The notes under the pieces are model-generated. The model did no database searches. It was not told where the DNA came from and was given only the letters and a program-made list of their open reading frames with translations. Positions 18,669-27,926 of a DNA stretch of 64,000 nucleotides are shown here, piece by piece (the stretch's first letter is position 1; each line of letters starts with the position of its first letter). The stretch spans positions 558,001 through 622,000 of the forward strand of contig NZ_PXZL01000001.1 in the NCBI RefSeq assembly GCF_003013405.1. The letters run 5' to 3'. Source of the DNA: Brevibacillus formosus (GTDB lineage Bacteria > Bacillota > Bacilli > Brevibacillales > Brevibacillaceae). The position numbers and the translations under genes were made by a program.

Positions 18669-19145
18669 ATGCTCGATCAAAAAGAAGTCATTAGCGAAGT
18701 CAAAGTGATTGTCTTTCGATTGAAGGACGAAGAGTATGGCGTAGAGGTTCATCAGGTCAAATCCATTGAAAAGCTGGAGCACATCACAAGAGTTCCTCGA
18801 ACGCCTAGTTTCGTCAAAGGGGTTATTAATCTGCGTGGCGTTGTGACACCGATTATTGACCTGCGCAATCGCTTTAGTCTCGAAGAAAGCGTCTATTCCG
18901 AAGCAACCCGAATCATTATCGTGGCCGTGGGTGAGTTGGAAGTGGGTCTCATTGTAGATGCTGCAAACGATGTTATCGATATACCAGTTGATGCGATTGA
19001 ACCGCCTCCAGAAGTTGTTGGAGGTGTGGAGGCTGCTTATTTGCGAGGCGTCGCTAAGCTGGATAAACGACTGTTAATCCTCTTAAACCTCGATAAAGTA
19101 TTGAGCACTGAGGAAATCAAGCAGTTGGACGCAATTGAGGGGTAA
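18669..19145 (+). CDS. cheW: Chemotaxis coupling protein CheW
   Basis: 158 residues forming one CheW/SH3-like double barrel. Family strands are clear: VIVFRLKDEEYGVEVHQVKS, RVPRTPSFVKGVINLRGVVT and PIIDLRNRFSL. It bridges receptors and CheA P5. ATG follows GAAGGAGGGGCAGCCAC, 16 bp after cheA. Confidence 0.97.
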   Translation: MLDQKEVISEVKVIVFRLKDEEYGVEVHQVKSIEKLEHITRVPRTPSFVKGVINLRGVVTPIIDLRNRFSLEESVYSEATRIIIVAVGELEVGLIVDAANDVIDIPVDAIEPPPEVVGGVEAAYLRGVAKLDKRLLILLNLDKVLSTEEIKQLDAIEG

Positions 19146-19150
19146 GTAAA

Positions 19151-19777
19151 ATGGGCGATTTTACGAAGTTTGGGGATTTCCAATTTGACGTTTTACGGGA
19201 AATCGGGAACATCGGTGCTGGTCACGCCGCCACGGCTCTCTCCAAGCTCATACAAAAAGAAATCGATATGAAAGTTCCACAAGTCAAGATCATCTCCTTT
19301 GACGAAGTGGCAGATTTTGTAGGAGGAGCGGAAACTGTTGTAGTGACCGTCTTCCTCCGGGTTGAAGGCGATTGTCCAGGTAACATGTTTTTTATCCTTG
19401 ATTTGGATTCTGCCAAGCACCTCCTCGAACAAATTACAGGTATTAATAAAGATGTGTACGAGTGGGAAGAGCTGGAAATCTCGGCGCTTCATGAGATTGG
19501 CAACATCTTAACAGGTTCTTATTTATCATCGTTAGCTGATTTTACAAAATTAAATTTACAGCCGTCCGTACCTGCACTCGCTGTGGATATGGCTGGAGCT
19601 ATTCTAAGTTATGGATTAATAGCGTTGGGTCAAGCGGGTGACTTTGCCCTCACGATTGACACCGCTTTTTTCGAAGGCAATGATCAAGTAAAAGGGAACT
19701 TTTTCTTAATTCCTGATCCTGAATCGCTCCCAATACTATTTCGTTCATTAGGGGTTCCGTTCGATGGAGATTATTAA
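19151..19777 (+). CDS. cheC: CheY-P phosphatase CheC
   Basis: 208 residues with both ExxN phosphatase sites (E17/N20 in LREIGNIGAGHAATAL and E115/N118 in ALHEIGNILTGS). CheC dephosphorylates CheY-P and binds CheD, linking kinase output to receptor adaptation. It lies 5 bp after cheW and overlaps cheD by 14 bp, fitting a stoichiometric CheC-CheD pair. Confidence 0.96.
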   Translation: MGDFTKFGDFQFDVLREIGNIGAGHAATALSKLIQKEIDMKVPQVKIISFDEVADFVGGAETVVVTVFLRVEGDCPGNMFFILDLDSAKHLLEQITGINKDVYEWEELEISALHEIGNILTGSYLSSLADFTKLNLQPSVPALAVDMAGAILSYGLIALGQAGDFALTIDTAFFEGNDQVKGNFFLIPDPESLPILFRSLGVPFDGDY

Positions 19778-20249
19778 GATAGGGATGGCTGATCTCGGTG
19801 TGGCAAAGCCGCCGAGCAAGCTGCGTACTACCGGTTTAGGTTCTTGCGTAGGGGTAGTGCTCTACGATCATATCCATAAAATTGCAGGTATGGCACATGT
19901 TATGCTCCCTGAATCGTCTTTGGCTAAAAGCGGGGAGCTAACGATAGGCAAATATGCGGATACCGCTATCCCTCATCTGATTCAGTTGATGGTGAAGGCT
20001 GGTGCGGAGACCAGACACACAGTTGCGAAATTGGCTGGCGGTGCACAAATGTTCGCATTTTTAGGGAATAATGACACCATGCGGATTGGGCCTCGGAATG
20101 TAGAGGCGTGCAAACTTGCATTGAAGGATGCTCATATAAAGATCGTGGCAGAAGATACAGGGGGAAACTGCGGTCGGACAATAGAGTTAGATGCCACAAA
20201 CGGCATTCTTCAAATCAGGACCGTAAATCAAGGTGTGAAGGAAGTATAA
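19764..20249 (+). CDS. cheD: Chemoreceptor glutamine deamidase CheD
   Basis: 161 residues. Catalytic C28 lies in the TTGLGSCVGVVLYD motif and H45 in GMAHVMLPES, the CheD cysteine-hydrolase pair. It deamidates receptor glutamines and is held in check by CheC. The start overlaps the cheC end, so translation is coupled. Confidence 0.96.
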   Translation: MEIIKIGMADLGVAKPPSKLRTTGLGSCVGVVLYDHIHKIAGMAHVMLPESSLAKSGELTIGKYADTAIPHLIQLMVKAGAETRHTVAKLAGGAQMFAFLGNNDTMRIGPRNVEACKLALKDAHIKIVAEDTGGNCGRTIELDATNGILQIRTVNQGVKEV

Positions 20250-20252
20250 CAA

Positions 20253-20636
20253 ATGTTAGGAACCATTTGGATTAATTTTGGATTAGGGATGCTCGCATTT
20301 CTTGTAACGCTGGGTACGGCTGTGGCGAGTAATGTCTGGCTCGTATCACTGGAGAGAGCAGGTATTGCATTTGTCCTATTCTTCCTCGCTGCATTCCCAA
20401 TTCGTTGGCTGCTCGCAACATTCATACAGTCATCCACTCCACCAATGGTTACGGACACGCTAGAGGGGACAAGCTCTCCTCTAGCAGAAGGTGGGGTCGT
20501 TCTGGAAATTGGACAACAAGTCGAACAGGAAGATCAAACATTTGCACCACTCTCAATCAACAAGATGGAAAGGATTCATCCTACTGAGGATCCAGCCACC
20601 GTTGCAGAGGTCGTTAGGCGCTTATCAGATGAGTAA
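20253..20636 (+). CDS. Small membrane protein of unknown function between cheD and sigD
   Basis: 127 residues, not recognised. Two hydrophobic helices (about 4-26 and 33-59, the second ending with an Arg) are followed by an acidic, Glu/Thr-rich cytoplasmic-looking tail that ends in a short helix VAEVVRRLSDE. There is no signal cleavage site or catalytic motif. ATG lies after GAAGGAAGTATAACAA, 3 bp from cheD, and sigD starts 16 bp later, so it is cotranscribed. B. subtilis has no gene here as far as I recall. A role in motility regulation is only suggested by location. Confidence 0.8.
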   Translation: MLGTIWINFGLGMLAFLVTLGTAVASNVWLVSLERAGIAFVLFFLAAFPIRWLLATFIQSSTPPMVTDTLEGTSSPLAEGGVVLEIGQQVEQEDQTFAPLSINKMERIHPTEDPATVAEVVRRLSDE

Positions 20637-20652
20637 AGGTTGGTGACTATTC

Positions 20653-21441
20653 GTGGCACGGCTAACCAGTCAAGAAAAAGCAAAAGAGTTCGATAAATGG
20701 GTCATGTGGAAGCAAGAGGGAAGTCGCGAGGCGGAGGTTGACTTGGTCACACGGTTTTTGCCACTGGTCGATAAGGTGGCAAATCGGTTGGCAATTAATC
20801 TGCCAGCAAATGTGGACAAGGATGACTTGATTAGTTATGGGCGCTTTGGACTATTAGACGCTTTGGCTAAATTCGATCATACCCGGGGTCTCCAATTTGA
20901 GACGTACGCCATGTGGAGAATTCGTGGTGCAATGATCGATGGACTACGCGAGAACGACTGGATCCCTCGTACTGTTCGAGACAAGGCCAAAAAAATCGAA
21001 GAAGCATACACCACCTTGGAACAGCAAATGCTGCGAATGCCAACCGATCAAGAAGTGTCTGATTATCTGGGAATAAGCAAAAAGGAGCTCCAACAGGTTT
21101 TCTTGGAAACCTCTCTTGCCAGCATGGTTTCTATCGATGAGGCAGTAGGGGATGAAGACGAACAAAAAACAGCAAGACATTCGTATATCATCGACGAGCT
21201 CACGCCTCGCCCTGATAATGTGGCGGAAGTATCCAGCTTAAAAGAGGTTCTAGTAACGGTCATCGACAAATTGCCTGAAAAGGAACGACTGGTTGTCTCC
21301 TTGTTTTATTTTGAAGAAATGACCTTATCAGAAATTGCGGAAATAATGAGCTTGTCACCTTCAAGAATATCCCAGTTGCACTCCAAAGCTCTTTTCCGAC
21401 TTCGTTCTGCGTTGTCCAGATGGAAATCGCAATTGATGTAA
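20653..21441 (+). CDS. sigD: Motility RNA polymerase sigma factor SigD (FliA type)
   Basis: 262 residues from GTG 20653 after AAAGGTTGGTGA. Region 2 contains LISYGRFGLLDALAKFD and YAMWRIRGAMIDGLRENDWI. Region 3 has RTVRDKAKKIEEAYTTLEQQ. Region 4 has the helix-turn-helix TLSEIAEIMSLSPSRISQLH. It directs late flagellar, chemotaxis and autolysin genes. As in B. subtilis it is encoded near the end of the long operon, where polar effects influence its dose. Confidence 0.96.
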   Translation: MARLTSQEKAKEFDKWVMWKQEGSREAEVDLVTRFLPLVDKVANRLAINLPANVDKDDLISYGRFGLLDALAKFDHTRGLQFETYAMWRIRGAMIDGLRENDWIPRTVRDKAKKIEEAYTTLEQQMLRMPTDQEVSDYLGISKKELQQVFLETSLASMVSIDEAVGDEDEQKTARHSYIIDELTPRPDNVAEVSSLKEVLVTVIDKLPEKERLVVSLFYFEEMTLSEIAEIMSLSPSRISQLHSKALFRLRSALSRWKSQLM

Positions 21442-21472
21442 AGGGACATTACCCAAGCTTGAGAGGGGTAGA

Positions 21473-22891
21473 ATGATGGAAGGGATCGGGAACTATAAAA
21501 TAGAAGTAAAAATTTCAGCTGATAAATTGGAGGCCGAAGTACTTCTTCGTGTGGACGAACAAGATATCGACGAAATTGTCATCTTGGAAACAGATGTTTA
21601 TAAAGCATTACAAGCAAGCAATGTGAAGTATGGAATTCTCGACGATGTAGTTCGGGACTTGTGCACCTTACCCGCGAAGTATGCAAACGCGAGAGTAAAG
21701 GTTGCTCAAGGGATTGCACCTGTGGCCGGAACCGATGGGACTATCGAGTACCCCTATTTGGCATCTATTAATGAAGGGGAAGGTCCAAAAGAGCTAGAGG
21801 ATGGCCGAGTTGATTTTTATAATGTGACGACAATCCCTAATGTAGCAAAAGGACAACTCTTGGCACGTAAAATATCAGCAAGCCAGGGACAACCAGGCAC
21901 AGCAGTTACCGGAGAGCCCATCGCTCCCAAAGCCGGCAAGGAAATAAACATAAAGCCTGGGAAAAATGTTGTACTCAATCAAGAGCGGACGATGCTATAC
22001 GCCGCTATTGACGGACAAGTCTCCTTTACGGAACAGGCAAAAATGAACGTATTTCCCGTATTTGAAGTAAACGGGGATGTTGATTTTGGTGTTGGCAATA
22101 TTGATTTTGTGGGAACGGTGGTCATTCGCGGGAACGTATTGAATGGCTTTCGCGTAAAGTCATCAGGAGATATACGCGTACTTGGCAGTGTAGAAGGGGC
22201 CGAGTTGTACGCGGAAGGCTCCATTGAGATCAAAAGCGGGATTGTTGCCCAGGACAAAGGCTGCATTGTTGCGGGGAAGGATGTCCGGACATCCTTTATC
22301 CAAAACGCCAATGTGACGGCTGGCAATCAAGTGATTGTTTCACAAAGCATCATGTTCTCAACTGTACGCGCTGGAAAGCAAATCATTTGCAAAGGGTCAA
22401 AGGGCTTCATCATTGGCGGCGTGCTGCAGGCTGGGGAAAAGATTGTGGCGCGTGTATTTGGGAACAGCAGCGCCACTCCTACGATACTCGAAGTAGGAGT
22501 AAAACCGGAATTAAGACAAGAACTGGCGAATATTCAAAAAGAACTACAAAATGTGTATGAAAATTTACGCAAAACAGATCAAGGACTAGGGGTTATTAAC
22601 CAGATCCTTCAGGCCAGCAAAGAACTTCCAGCAGACAAGCGTCTCATGCAAATCAAGCTGACCAATACTCGTTTGGTTTTGGAAAAAGAAAGCAAGGAAT
22701 TGGAAGCACGCAGAAATGATATTGAACTCGAGCTGAAAGGTGAAGGGCCAGCAGCTATTGAGGCATATCATGTGATGTATCCAGGAATTAAAATGACGTT
22801 TGGAAAGCTGGTGCACTTTATCAAGCACGAGTATGCGAGAACGCGATTTATCGTGCTGGACGGTGAGATTAGCACAGCAACTCTTATCTAA
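21473..22891 (+). CDS. FapA family protein (DUF342, polymer-forming-like beta helix)
   Basis: About 472 residues from ATG 21473 (ATG 21476 is equally plausible, after GAGAGGGGTAGA). The first 190 residues are a mixed domain. The middle (about 190-330) is a repetitive beta-helix with regular Gly/Val-rich turns (VEVNGDVDFGVGNIDF, VVIRGNVLNGFRVKSSGDI). A coiled coil spans about 340-420, before a short C-terminal beta part. This is the DUF342/FapA layout (flagellar assembly protein A in Vibrio); members often sit next to motility sigma factors in Paenibacillaceae. Precise function is unknown. Confidence 0.85.
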   Translation: MMEGIGNYKIEVKISADKLEAEVLLRVDEQDIDEIVILETDVYKALQASNVKYGILDDVVRDLCTLPAKYANARVKVAQGIAPVAGTDGTIEYPYLASINEGEGPKELEDGRVDFYNVTTIPNVAKGQLLARKISASQGQPGTAVTGEPIAPKAGKEINIKPGKNVVLNQERTMLYAAIDGQVSFTEQAKMNVFPVFEVNGDVDFGVGNIDFVGTVVIRGNVLNGFRVKSSGDIRVLGSVEGAELYAEGSIEIKSGIVAQDKGCIVAGKDVRTSFIQNANVTAGNQVIVSQSIMFSTVRAGKQIICKGSKGFIIGGVLQAGEKIVARVFGNSSATPTILEVGVKPELRQELANIQKELQNVYENLRKTDQGLGVINQILQASKELPADKRLMQIKLTNTRLVLEKESKELEARRNDIELELKGEGPAAIEAYHVMYPGIKMTFGKLVHFIKHEYARTRFIVLDGEISTATLI

Positions 22892-22936
22892 TCCAGGCTG
22901 CTTACATACTTAGTGTGACAAGGGAGTTGGGGCCAT

Positions 22937-23275
22937 ATGAGTTTGAAAGCGGTTGAATTGCAGGTGGCAATACCACGCACGTTAGAAGTCAGCCGAATTC
23001 AGGAGCATCAGCAACAACGAACCATGCATGAACAACAATCCATGATTGATCAGCGAAGAGACCTGGATGAACATATGCGCCAGCGCCCGAGTGATCTTGA
23101 GCAATCAGAAAAGAACCAGATACGCGAACGAGAAAAAAAGCAAGGACAGCAAGAACATCAGGACAAACAAGAATCCAATGGGAGCCAATTATCCGAATCG
23201 AGCGAAGGTGTATCTGCGAATGCTGATCTCATGAGAGATCCATTGCGTGGACGGATTATAGATATTTCTTTATAA
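22937..23275 (+). CDS. Gln/Glu-rich small protein of unknown function
   Basis: 112 residues, not recognised. The N-terminus (LKAVELQVAIPRTLEVSRIQ) looks structured; the middle is a highly polar Gln/Glu/Lys/Arg stretch predicted to be coiled or disordered; the C-terminus ends PLRGRIIDISL, a beta-like tail. No membrane segment or cysteine. ATG 22937 follows AGGGAGTTGGGGCCAT, 45 bp after fapA. It lies between fapA and the swrB-like gene, so it is probably made with the motility operon. Confidence 0.75.
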   Translation: MSLKAVELQVAIPRTLEVSRIQEHQQQRTMHEQQSMIDQRRDLDEHMRQRPSDLEQSEKNQIREREKKQGQQEHQDKQESNGSQLSESSEGVSANADLMRDPLRGRIIDISL

Positions 23276-23307
23276 ATGAAGTCAAGCCAGAAATAAAGGT
23301 GGACAAC

Positions 23308-23823
23308 ATGGACGTAGTGTATCCCATCCTGATTGGAGCAGGAATGATCAGTATGCTTCTTGCTTTTATCATAAAAAAGAAGCAGCCTGTTGACTCCTTT
23401 TCCTCATTACCGACACAACGCACGACGGACAAGGACGAGCTCGAAAAAAGCGTTCAGCGTCTTCAAAAACAGGTAAAGCAAGAAACCAATCTTCTTGCCG
23501 CAGAATGGCAGGAAATGAGAGCGGATCTTCTCGAGGTTATCGCTAGTTTGCACAAGCGATTAGACAGTATGGAAGAACAATGGAAAAAGAGTGAAGGTCA
23601 CAAGCAAGAAGCTCCAAAGGATACTCATAGGATAGAACCAGCACCTCAAGTTCAAGAGGTGGATATGCTGGCACTGCGAGAACGTTATCGCCGTGCCTTT
23701 GAGCTTAGTAAAGAAGGTTTGTCTCGGGATGAGATCGCAAAACGACTCGGTGCCGGCAGAGGGGAGATCGATTTGATCTTTTCCTTGGCTGACAGGCATG
23801 AGCGAGGTCTTGCCGATGCGTAA
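23308..23823 (+). CDS. SwrB-like membrane-anchored protein
   Basis: 171 residues from ATG 23308 after AAAGGTGGACAAC (an in-frame GTG at 23299 overlaps that box). One N-terminal membrane helix (about 5-22), a coiled coil (about 42-88), a polar linker, and a C-terminal segment with a helix-turn-helix-like pattern, LSKEGLSRDEIAKRLGAGRG followed by EIDLIFSLADRH. Layout and place after sigD match SwrB of B. subtilis (about 167 residues), which activates assembly of the flagellar export apparatus. The identity of the family is inferred from architecture. Confidence 0.72.
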   Translation: MDVVYPILIGAGMISMLLAFIIKKKQPVDSFSSLPTQRTTDKDELEKSVQRLQKQVKQETNLLAAEWQEMRADLLEVIASLHKRLDSMEEQWKKSEGHKQEAPKDTHRIEPAPQVQEVDMLALRERYRRAFELSKEGLSRDEIAKRLGAGRGEIDLIFSLADRHERGLADA

Positions 23824-24493
23824 ACAAGAGCTATTATTTGGATTTGGAGCAGGACTGATTGTGGCTACCTCGATTATCGGACTGTTAGCGCCTAAGCAAA
23901 CTGCACAAGCACCAGCCATGACTGTAGATCAAATGAAAGTAGCTGCACAAGAGCTGGAGATGGTCGTACTTACAGCAGAAGAATACAAGCAGTGGCAGGA
24001 AGAAAAGAAAGTGAACGTAAAACCAGCTCCTGGAGTGCCTAAGGCGCCAGTTACGCCAAAGGTAGATCAAACAGTGGCGCCTGTGACAAAGCAACCGCAG
24101 ACGCCAACTGTACAGTCTGCGACACCTGCGGCTTCATCGGAACAAAAGGTGATTCCGCCAACAAATCCAGTGAGTAAGGACGGCCAGCCTACTCCAACTG
24201 TACCGAATACGCAGACACCAGCGTCACCAAATTCGGTGGCACCTAAAGCTCCGACAGTAGAAGCACCTGTAGCAGATAAGAAGGTATCTTTCACTGTTCC
24301 GTATAAAGCAACAGCAGAGGATGTAGCGCAGATTCTCGTAAAGGAAGGAATCCTTCCTGCCGACAATCAATTTGTGGCCCAGTTACGTGCAAGCGACAAG
24401 CTGAATCGTATTCGTGTCGGTACCTATGAAGTGTCGACCGCTGCTAAGGAAGCAGACATCGTCAAATTGATAACGACGCCGCCTAAAAAATAG
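23816..24493 (+). CDS. Membrane-anchored LysM/MltG-N-like protein at the end of the fla/che operon
   Basis: 225 residues from ATG 23816, 8 bases after GAGGT; another in-frame ATG at 23798 is possible. It overlaps the swrB-like gene by 8 bp. One membrane helix (about 7-27), a long Pro/Thr/Ala-rich linker (about 65-155), and a C-terminal domain of about 65 residues (VPYKATAEDVAQILVKEG, then RASDKLNRIRVGTYEVS) that resembles the LysM-like N domain of the endolytic transglycosylase MltG/YceG. The catalytic MltG domain is absent. A role in peptidoglycan contact near the flagellum is inference. Confidence 0.72.
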   Translation: MRKQELLFGFGAGLIVATSIIGLLAPKQTAQAPAMTVDQMKVAAQELEMVVLTAEEYKQWQEEKKVNVKPAPGVPKAPVTPKVDQTVAPVTKQPQTPTVQSATPAASSEQKVIPPTNPVSKDGQPTPTVPNTQTPASPNSVAPKAPTVEAPVADKKVSFTVPYKATAEDVAQILVKEGILPADNQFVAQLRASDKLNRIRVGTYEVSTAAKEADIVKLITTPPKK

Positions 24494-24503
24494 GCGGTTT
24501 TTT
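24479..24503 (+). terminator. Intrinsic terminator of the fla/che operon
   Basis: CCGCCTA (24479-24485) pairs perfectly with TAGGCGG (24491-24497) around a five-A loop, followed by six Ts. The left arm and loop lie inside the last codons of the preceding gene and the stop codon TAG begins the right arm. Confidence 0.88.
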
Positions 24504-24582
24504 CACTGTAACGAAAATGTGGCCGTTTGTCGTCTGCCAAAAAGGCCAAAACTTTTTTTACGAAATAAATGGAATTCGTTTG

Positions 24583-24611
24583 TTGCAATTGAAACTCCCA
24601 TATGATATATT
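24583..24611 (+). promoter_or_regulatory. Probable SigA promoter of rpsB
   Basis: TTGCAA (24583-24588), a 17-bp spacer and TATATT (24606-24611) preceded by an extended -10 TG. It lies about 80 bp beyond the operon terminator and would give a leader of some 120 nt. Confidence 0.65.
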
Positions 24612-24640
24612 CATTTACGGTGTTGAAATCGCACGTCCAC

Positions 24641-24675
24641 CAATTCCGGCAACGGTGCTGCCTATGGCAGAATTG
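24641..24675 (+). promoter_or_regulatory. Compact three-way junction in the rpsB leader
   Basis: The outer stem CAATT (24641-24645) pairs with AATTG (24671-24675). Inside are two hairpins: CCG-GCAA-CGG (24646-24655), with a GNRA tetraloop, and CTGCC-TAT-GGCAG (24658-24670), separated by two bases. It lies between the promoter and the rpsB ribosome site, where an autoregulatory S2-binding element could act. All pairs are Watson-Crick. Confidence 0.45.
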
Positions 24676-24739
24676 CTTGGAACATGCGGTGAGGCGGAGG
24701 TAGGCATCACAAAAACCATTTTTGAAGGAGGTGTGAAAT

Positions 24740-25450
24740 ATGGCAGTAATTTCGATGAAACAATTGCTCGAGGCTGGTGTACACTTCGGTCACCAAACTC
24801 GTCGTTGGAACCCGAAAATGGCTCGCTATATCTTCACCGAACGTAACGGAATCTACATTATCGACCTGCAAAAAACCGTTAAAAAAGTAGAGGAAGCGTA
24901 CAACTTCGTACGTGAACTCGCTCAAGACGGCGGAAAAATCCTCTTCGTTGGTACGAAGAAACAAGCACAAGAATCCGTTAAAGAAGAAGCAGAACGCACA
25001 GGTCACTACTTCATCAACCAACGTTGGTTGGGTGGTACTCTGACAAACTTCACAACCATCAAAAAGCGTACTGCTCGCTTGGCTGAGCTGAAGCGTATGG
25101 AAAACGATGGTACTTTCGCAGTATTGCCTAAGAAAGAAGTTATCGTTCTGCGCAAAGAAATGGATCGTCTGGAAAAATTCTTGGGCGGTATCGCTCACAT
25201 GGATAAACTGCCTGACGCTCTGTTTGTCATCGATCCTCGTAAAGAGCGCATCGCTGTAGCAGAAGCTCGTAAATTGGGTATCCCAATCGTAGCGATCGTA
25301 GATACTAACTGCGATCCAGATGAAATCGATTATGTGATCCCAGGTAACGATGACGCAATTCGCGCTGTGAAATTGCTCACTGCTAAAATGGCAGACGCTC
25401 TCCTGGAAGGAAACCAAGGTACAGAGCAACAAGCAACAACAACTGCGTAA
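24740..25450 (+). CDS. rpsB: 30S ribosomal protein S2
   Basis: 236 residues with the complete S2 signature: [20 protein letters not shown], the [11 protein letters not shown] segment and [20 protein letters not shown]. It assembles late on the 30S head/platform side and is required for S1-type function and mRNA binding. ATG 24740 follows an ideal GAAGGAGGTGTGAAAT. Codon choice is strongly biased, as expected of a highly expressed gene. The gene has its own promoter and a terminator behind it. Confidence 0.98.
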   Translation: MAVISMKQLLEAGVHFGHQTRRWNPKMARYIFTERNGIYIIDLQKTVKKVEEAYNFVRELAQDGGKILFVGTKKQAQESVKEEAERTGHYFINQRWLGGTLTNFTTIKKRTARLAELKRMENDGTFAVLPKKEVIVLRKEMDRLEKFLGGIAHMDKLPDALFVIDPRKERIAVAEARKLGIPIVAIVDTNCDPDEIDYVIPGNDDAIRAVKLLTAKMADALLEGNQGTEQQATTTA

Positions 25451-25463
25451 GCATGTGTGTTAA

Positions 25464-25505
25464 AGGGTGGACTGAGGGTGTCAGAACCCCCGTCCATCCT
25501 TTTTT
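25464..25505 (+). terminator. Terminator between rpsB and tsf
   Basis: AGGGTGGAC (25464-25472) pairs with GTCCATCCT (25492-25500), one G-T pair, with an inner GGG/CCC helix, followed by a T-run. It separates rpsB from tsf, which has its own promoter, or works as a partial attenuator. Confidence 0.85.
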
Positions 25506-25525
25506 GCTGAATAGCGTCGCCGAGG

Positions 25526-25555
25526 TTAACAGGTGACTTGCTTTTCGATTATAAT
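25526..25555 (+). promoter_or_regulatory. Probable SigA promoter of tsf
   Basis: TTAACA (25526-25531), an 18-bp spacer and a perfect TATAAT (25550-25555). Transcription would begin near 25562, leaving a leader of about 25 nt that contains the AGGAGG of tsf. Confidence 0.65.
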
Positions 25556-25587
25556 AGGATCGTAACTTTTCGAGGAGGTTTCACTCA

Positions 25588-26475
25588 ATGGCAATTAGTG
25601 CACAAGCGGTTAAAGAACTGCGCGAGCGTACAGGCGCAGGTATGATGGATTGCAAACGCGCGCTGGAAGAAACAGCAGGCGACATGGAAAAAGCAATTGA
25701 CTTGCTCCGTGAACGCGGTATCGCGAAAGCAGCAAAAAAATCTGGTCGTATCGCAGCTGAAGGTCTGACTGCAACTGCGGTAGCTGGAAACGTTGCAGCA
25801 GTTGTAGAAGTTAACTGCGAAACTGACTTCGTAGCGAAAAACCCTGAGTTCCAAACACTCGTGAAAGACATCGCTGAGCACGTTGTATCCCAACGTCCTG
25901 CAACAGTTGAAGAAGCTCTGGAGCAACCGTTCAAAGGTGCTGGCGAGACTCTGGCTCATGTGATCAATGAGAAAATCGCGACTATCGGAGAAAACATCTC
26001 CTTCCGTCGTTTTGCACTCTCTGAGAAAACTGACGCTGGCGTATTCGGTGCTTACCTGCACATGGGTGGCCGCATTGGCGTTCTGGTAACTTTGGAAGGT
26101 ACACAAGACGAAACACTGGCACGCGACCTGGGCATGCACGCAGCAACGTCCAACCCACGTTTTGCTAACCGTGAAGAAGTTTCCGCTGATGAGATCGAGC
26201 GTGAGCGTGAAGTTCTGAAAAACCAAGCACTGGCTGAAGGCAAACCTGCTAACATCGTTGAGAAAATGGTAGAAGGCCGCCTCTCCAAATTCTTCGAAGA
26301 ATACGTACTGGTTGAGCAACCATTCGTAAAAGATACGGACAAGAAAGTAGCTGTTCTGCTGAAAGAAGCAGGTGCTACCTTGAAAGGTTTCGCTCGCTTC
26401 CAAGTAGGCGAAGGTATCGAGAAGAAACAAGAAGATTTCGCAGCTGAAGTAATGGCTCAAGTTAATAAGCAATAA
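25588..26475 (+). CDS. tsf: Elongation factor Ts
   Basis: 295 residues. The N-terminal UBA-like module and the TDFV motif region are clear ([18 protein letters not shown], then [13 protein letters not shown]), followed by two core subdomains. It is the nucleotide exchange factor of EF-Tu. ATG 25588 follows CGAGGAGGTTTCACTCA. Highly biased codon use explains the long opposite-strand open frame here, which is not a gene. Confidence 0.98.
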   Translation: MAISAQAVKELRERTGAGMMDCKRALEETAGDMEKAIDLLRERGIAKAAKKSGRIAAEGLTATAVAGNVAAVVEVNCETDFVAKNPEFQTLVKDIAEHVVSQRPATVEEALEQPFKGAGETLAHVINEKIATIGENISFRRFALSEKTDAGVFGAYLHMGGRIGVLVTLEGTQDETLARDLGMHAATSNPRFANREEVSADEIEREREVLKNQALAEGKPANIVEKMVEGRLSKFFEEYVLVEQPFVKDTDKKVAVLLKEAGATLKGFARFQVGEGIEKKQEDFAAEVMAQVNKQ

Positions 26476-26483
26476 TAAAGGTT

Positions 26484-26512
26484 ATAGGGAACACCTTCGT
26501 GTTCCCTATTTT
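26484..26512 (+). terminator. Stem-loop after tsf, likely terminator
   Basis: A perfect 11-bp stem, ATAGGGAACAC (26484-26494) with GTGTTCCCTAT (26499-26509), CTTC loop, then a short T-run of four. The brief T tract may make it leaky, allowing readthrough into pyrH. Confidence 0.7.
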
Positions 26513-26518
26513 CAAAGC

Positions 26519-27357
<839 letters not shown>

Positions 27358-27359
27358 TT

Positions 27360-27917
27360 ATGCCACAAACTGTGCTAAATGACATGGAAGATCGCATGAA
27401 TAAAGCGATCAATGCTTTGAAAAGAGACCTGTCCAGCTTGCGTGCAGGTCGTGCGAACCCAGCGATGCTGGATCGTGTTACAGTAGACTACTACGGCACT
27501 CCAACGCCGATTAGCCAATTGGCAAACATCAGCGTACCAGAACCACGTATGCTGACAATCCAGCCTTGGGATAAAACGGCGCTCAAAGAAATTGACCGTG
27601 CGCTGCAACAATCGGATTTGGGAATTTCTCCATCCAACGATGGCGTGATTATCCGCCTGATCATTCCTCCACTCACAGAAGAGCGTCGTAAAGAGCTCGT
27701 GAAGCTGGCAGGAAAAGGTGGAGAAGAAGCAAAGGTAGCCATTCGTAACATCCGTCGTGATGCAAACGATGAAATCAAAAAGCTTGAAAAAGCTGCTACT
27801 ATTTCTGAGGACGATTCCCGACGTCATCAAGAAACCATACAAAAAACGACGGATAAATTCATCGCCGAAGTTGATAAGATCGTTAAGGACAAAGAGAAAG
27901 ACATTTTGGAAGTATAG
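27360..27917 (+). CDS. frr: Ribosome recycling factor
   Basis: 185 residues, standard length. Features: [20 protein letters not shown], the hinge [16 protein letters not shown] and the long C-terminal helix. With EF-G it splits post-termination ribosomes. ATG 27360 is 2 bp after the pyrH stop, with AAAGGGGAATAATT as ribosome site. Confidence 0.97.
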   Translation: MPQTVLNDMEDRMNKAINALKRDLSSLRAGRANPAMLDRVTVDYYGTPTPISQLANISVPEPRMLTIQPWDKTALKEIDRALQQSDLGISPSNDGVIIRLIIPPLTEERRKELVKLAGKGGEEAKVAIRNIRRDANDEIKKLEKAATISEDDSRRHQETIQKTTDKFIAEVDKIVKDKEKDILEV

Positions 27918-27926
27918 GTAATGGTA

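Noticed and set aside
24517..24846. 109-codon + strand frame across the rpsB leader
   Set aside because: Overlaps the rpsB promoter, leader and first 35 codons in another frame; no ribosome site at its start.
25585..26472. 295-codon minus-strand frame exactly opposite tsf
   Set aside because: Codon-bias shadow of a highly expressed gene; no start signals.
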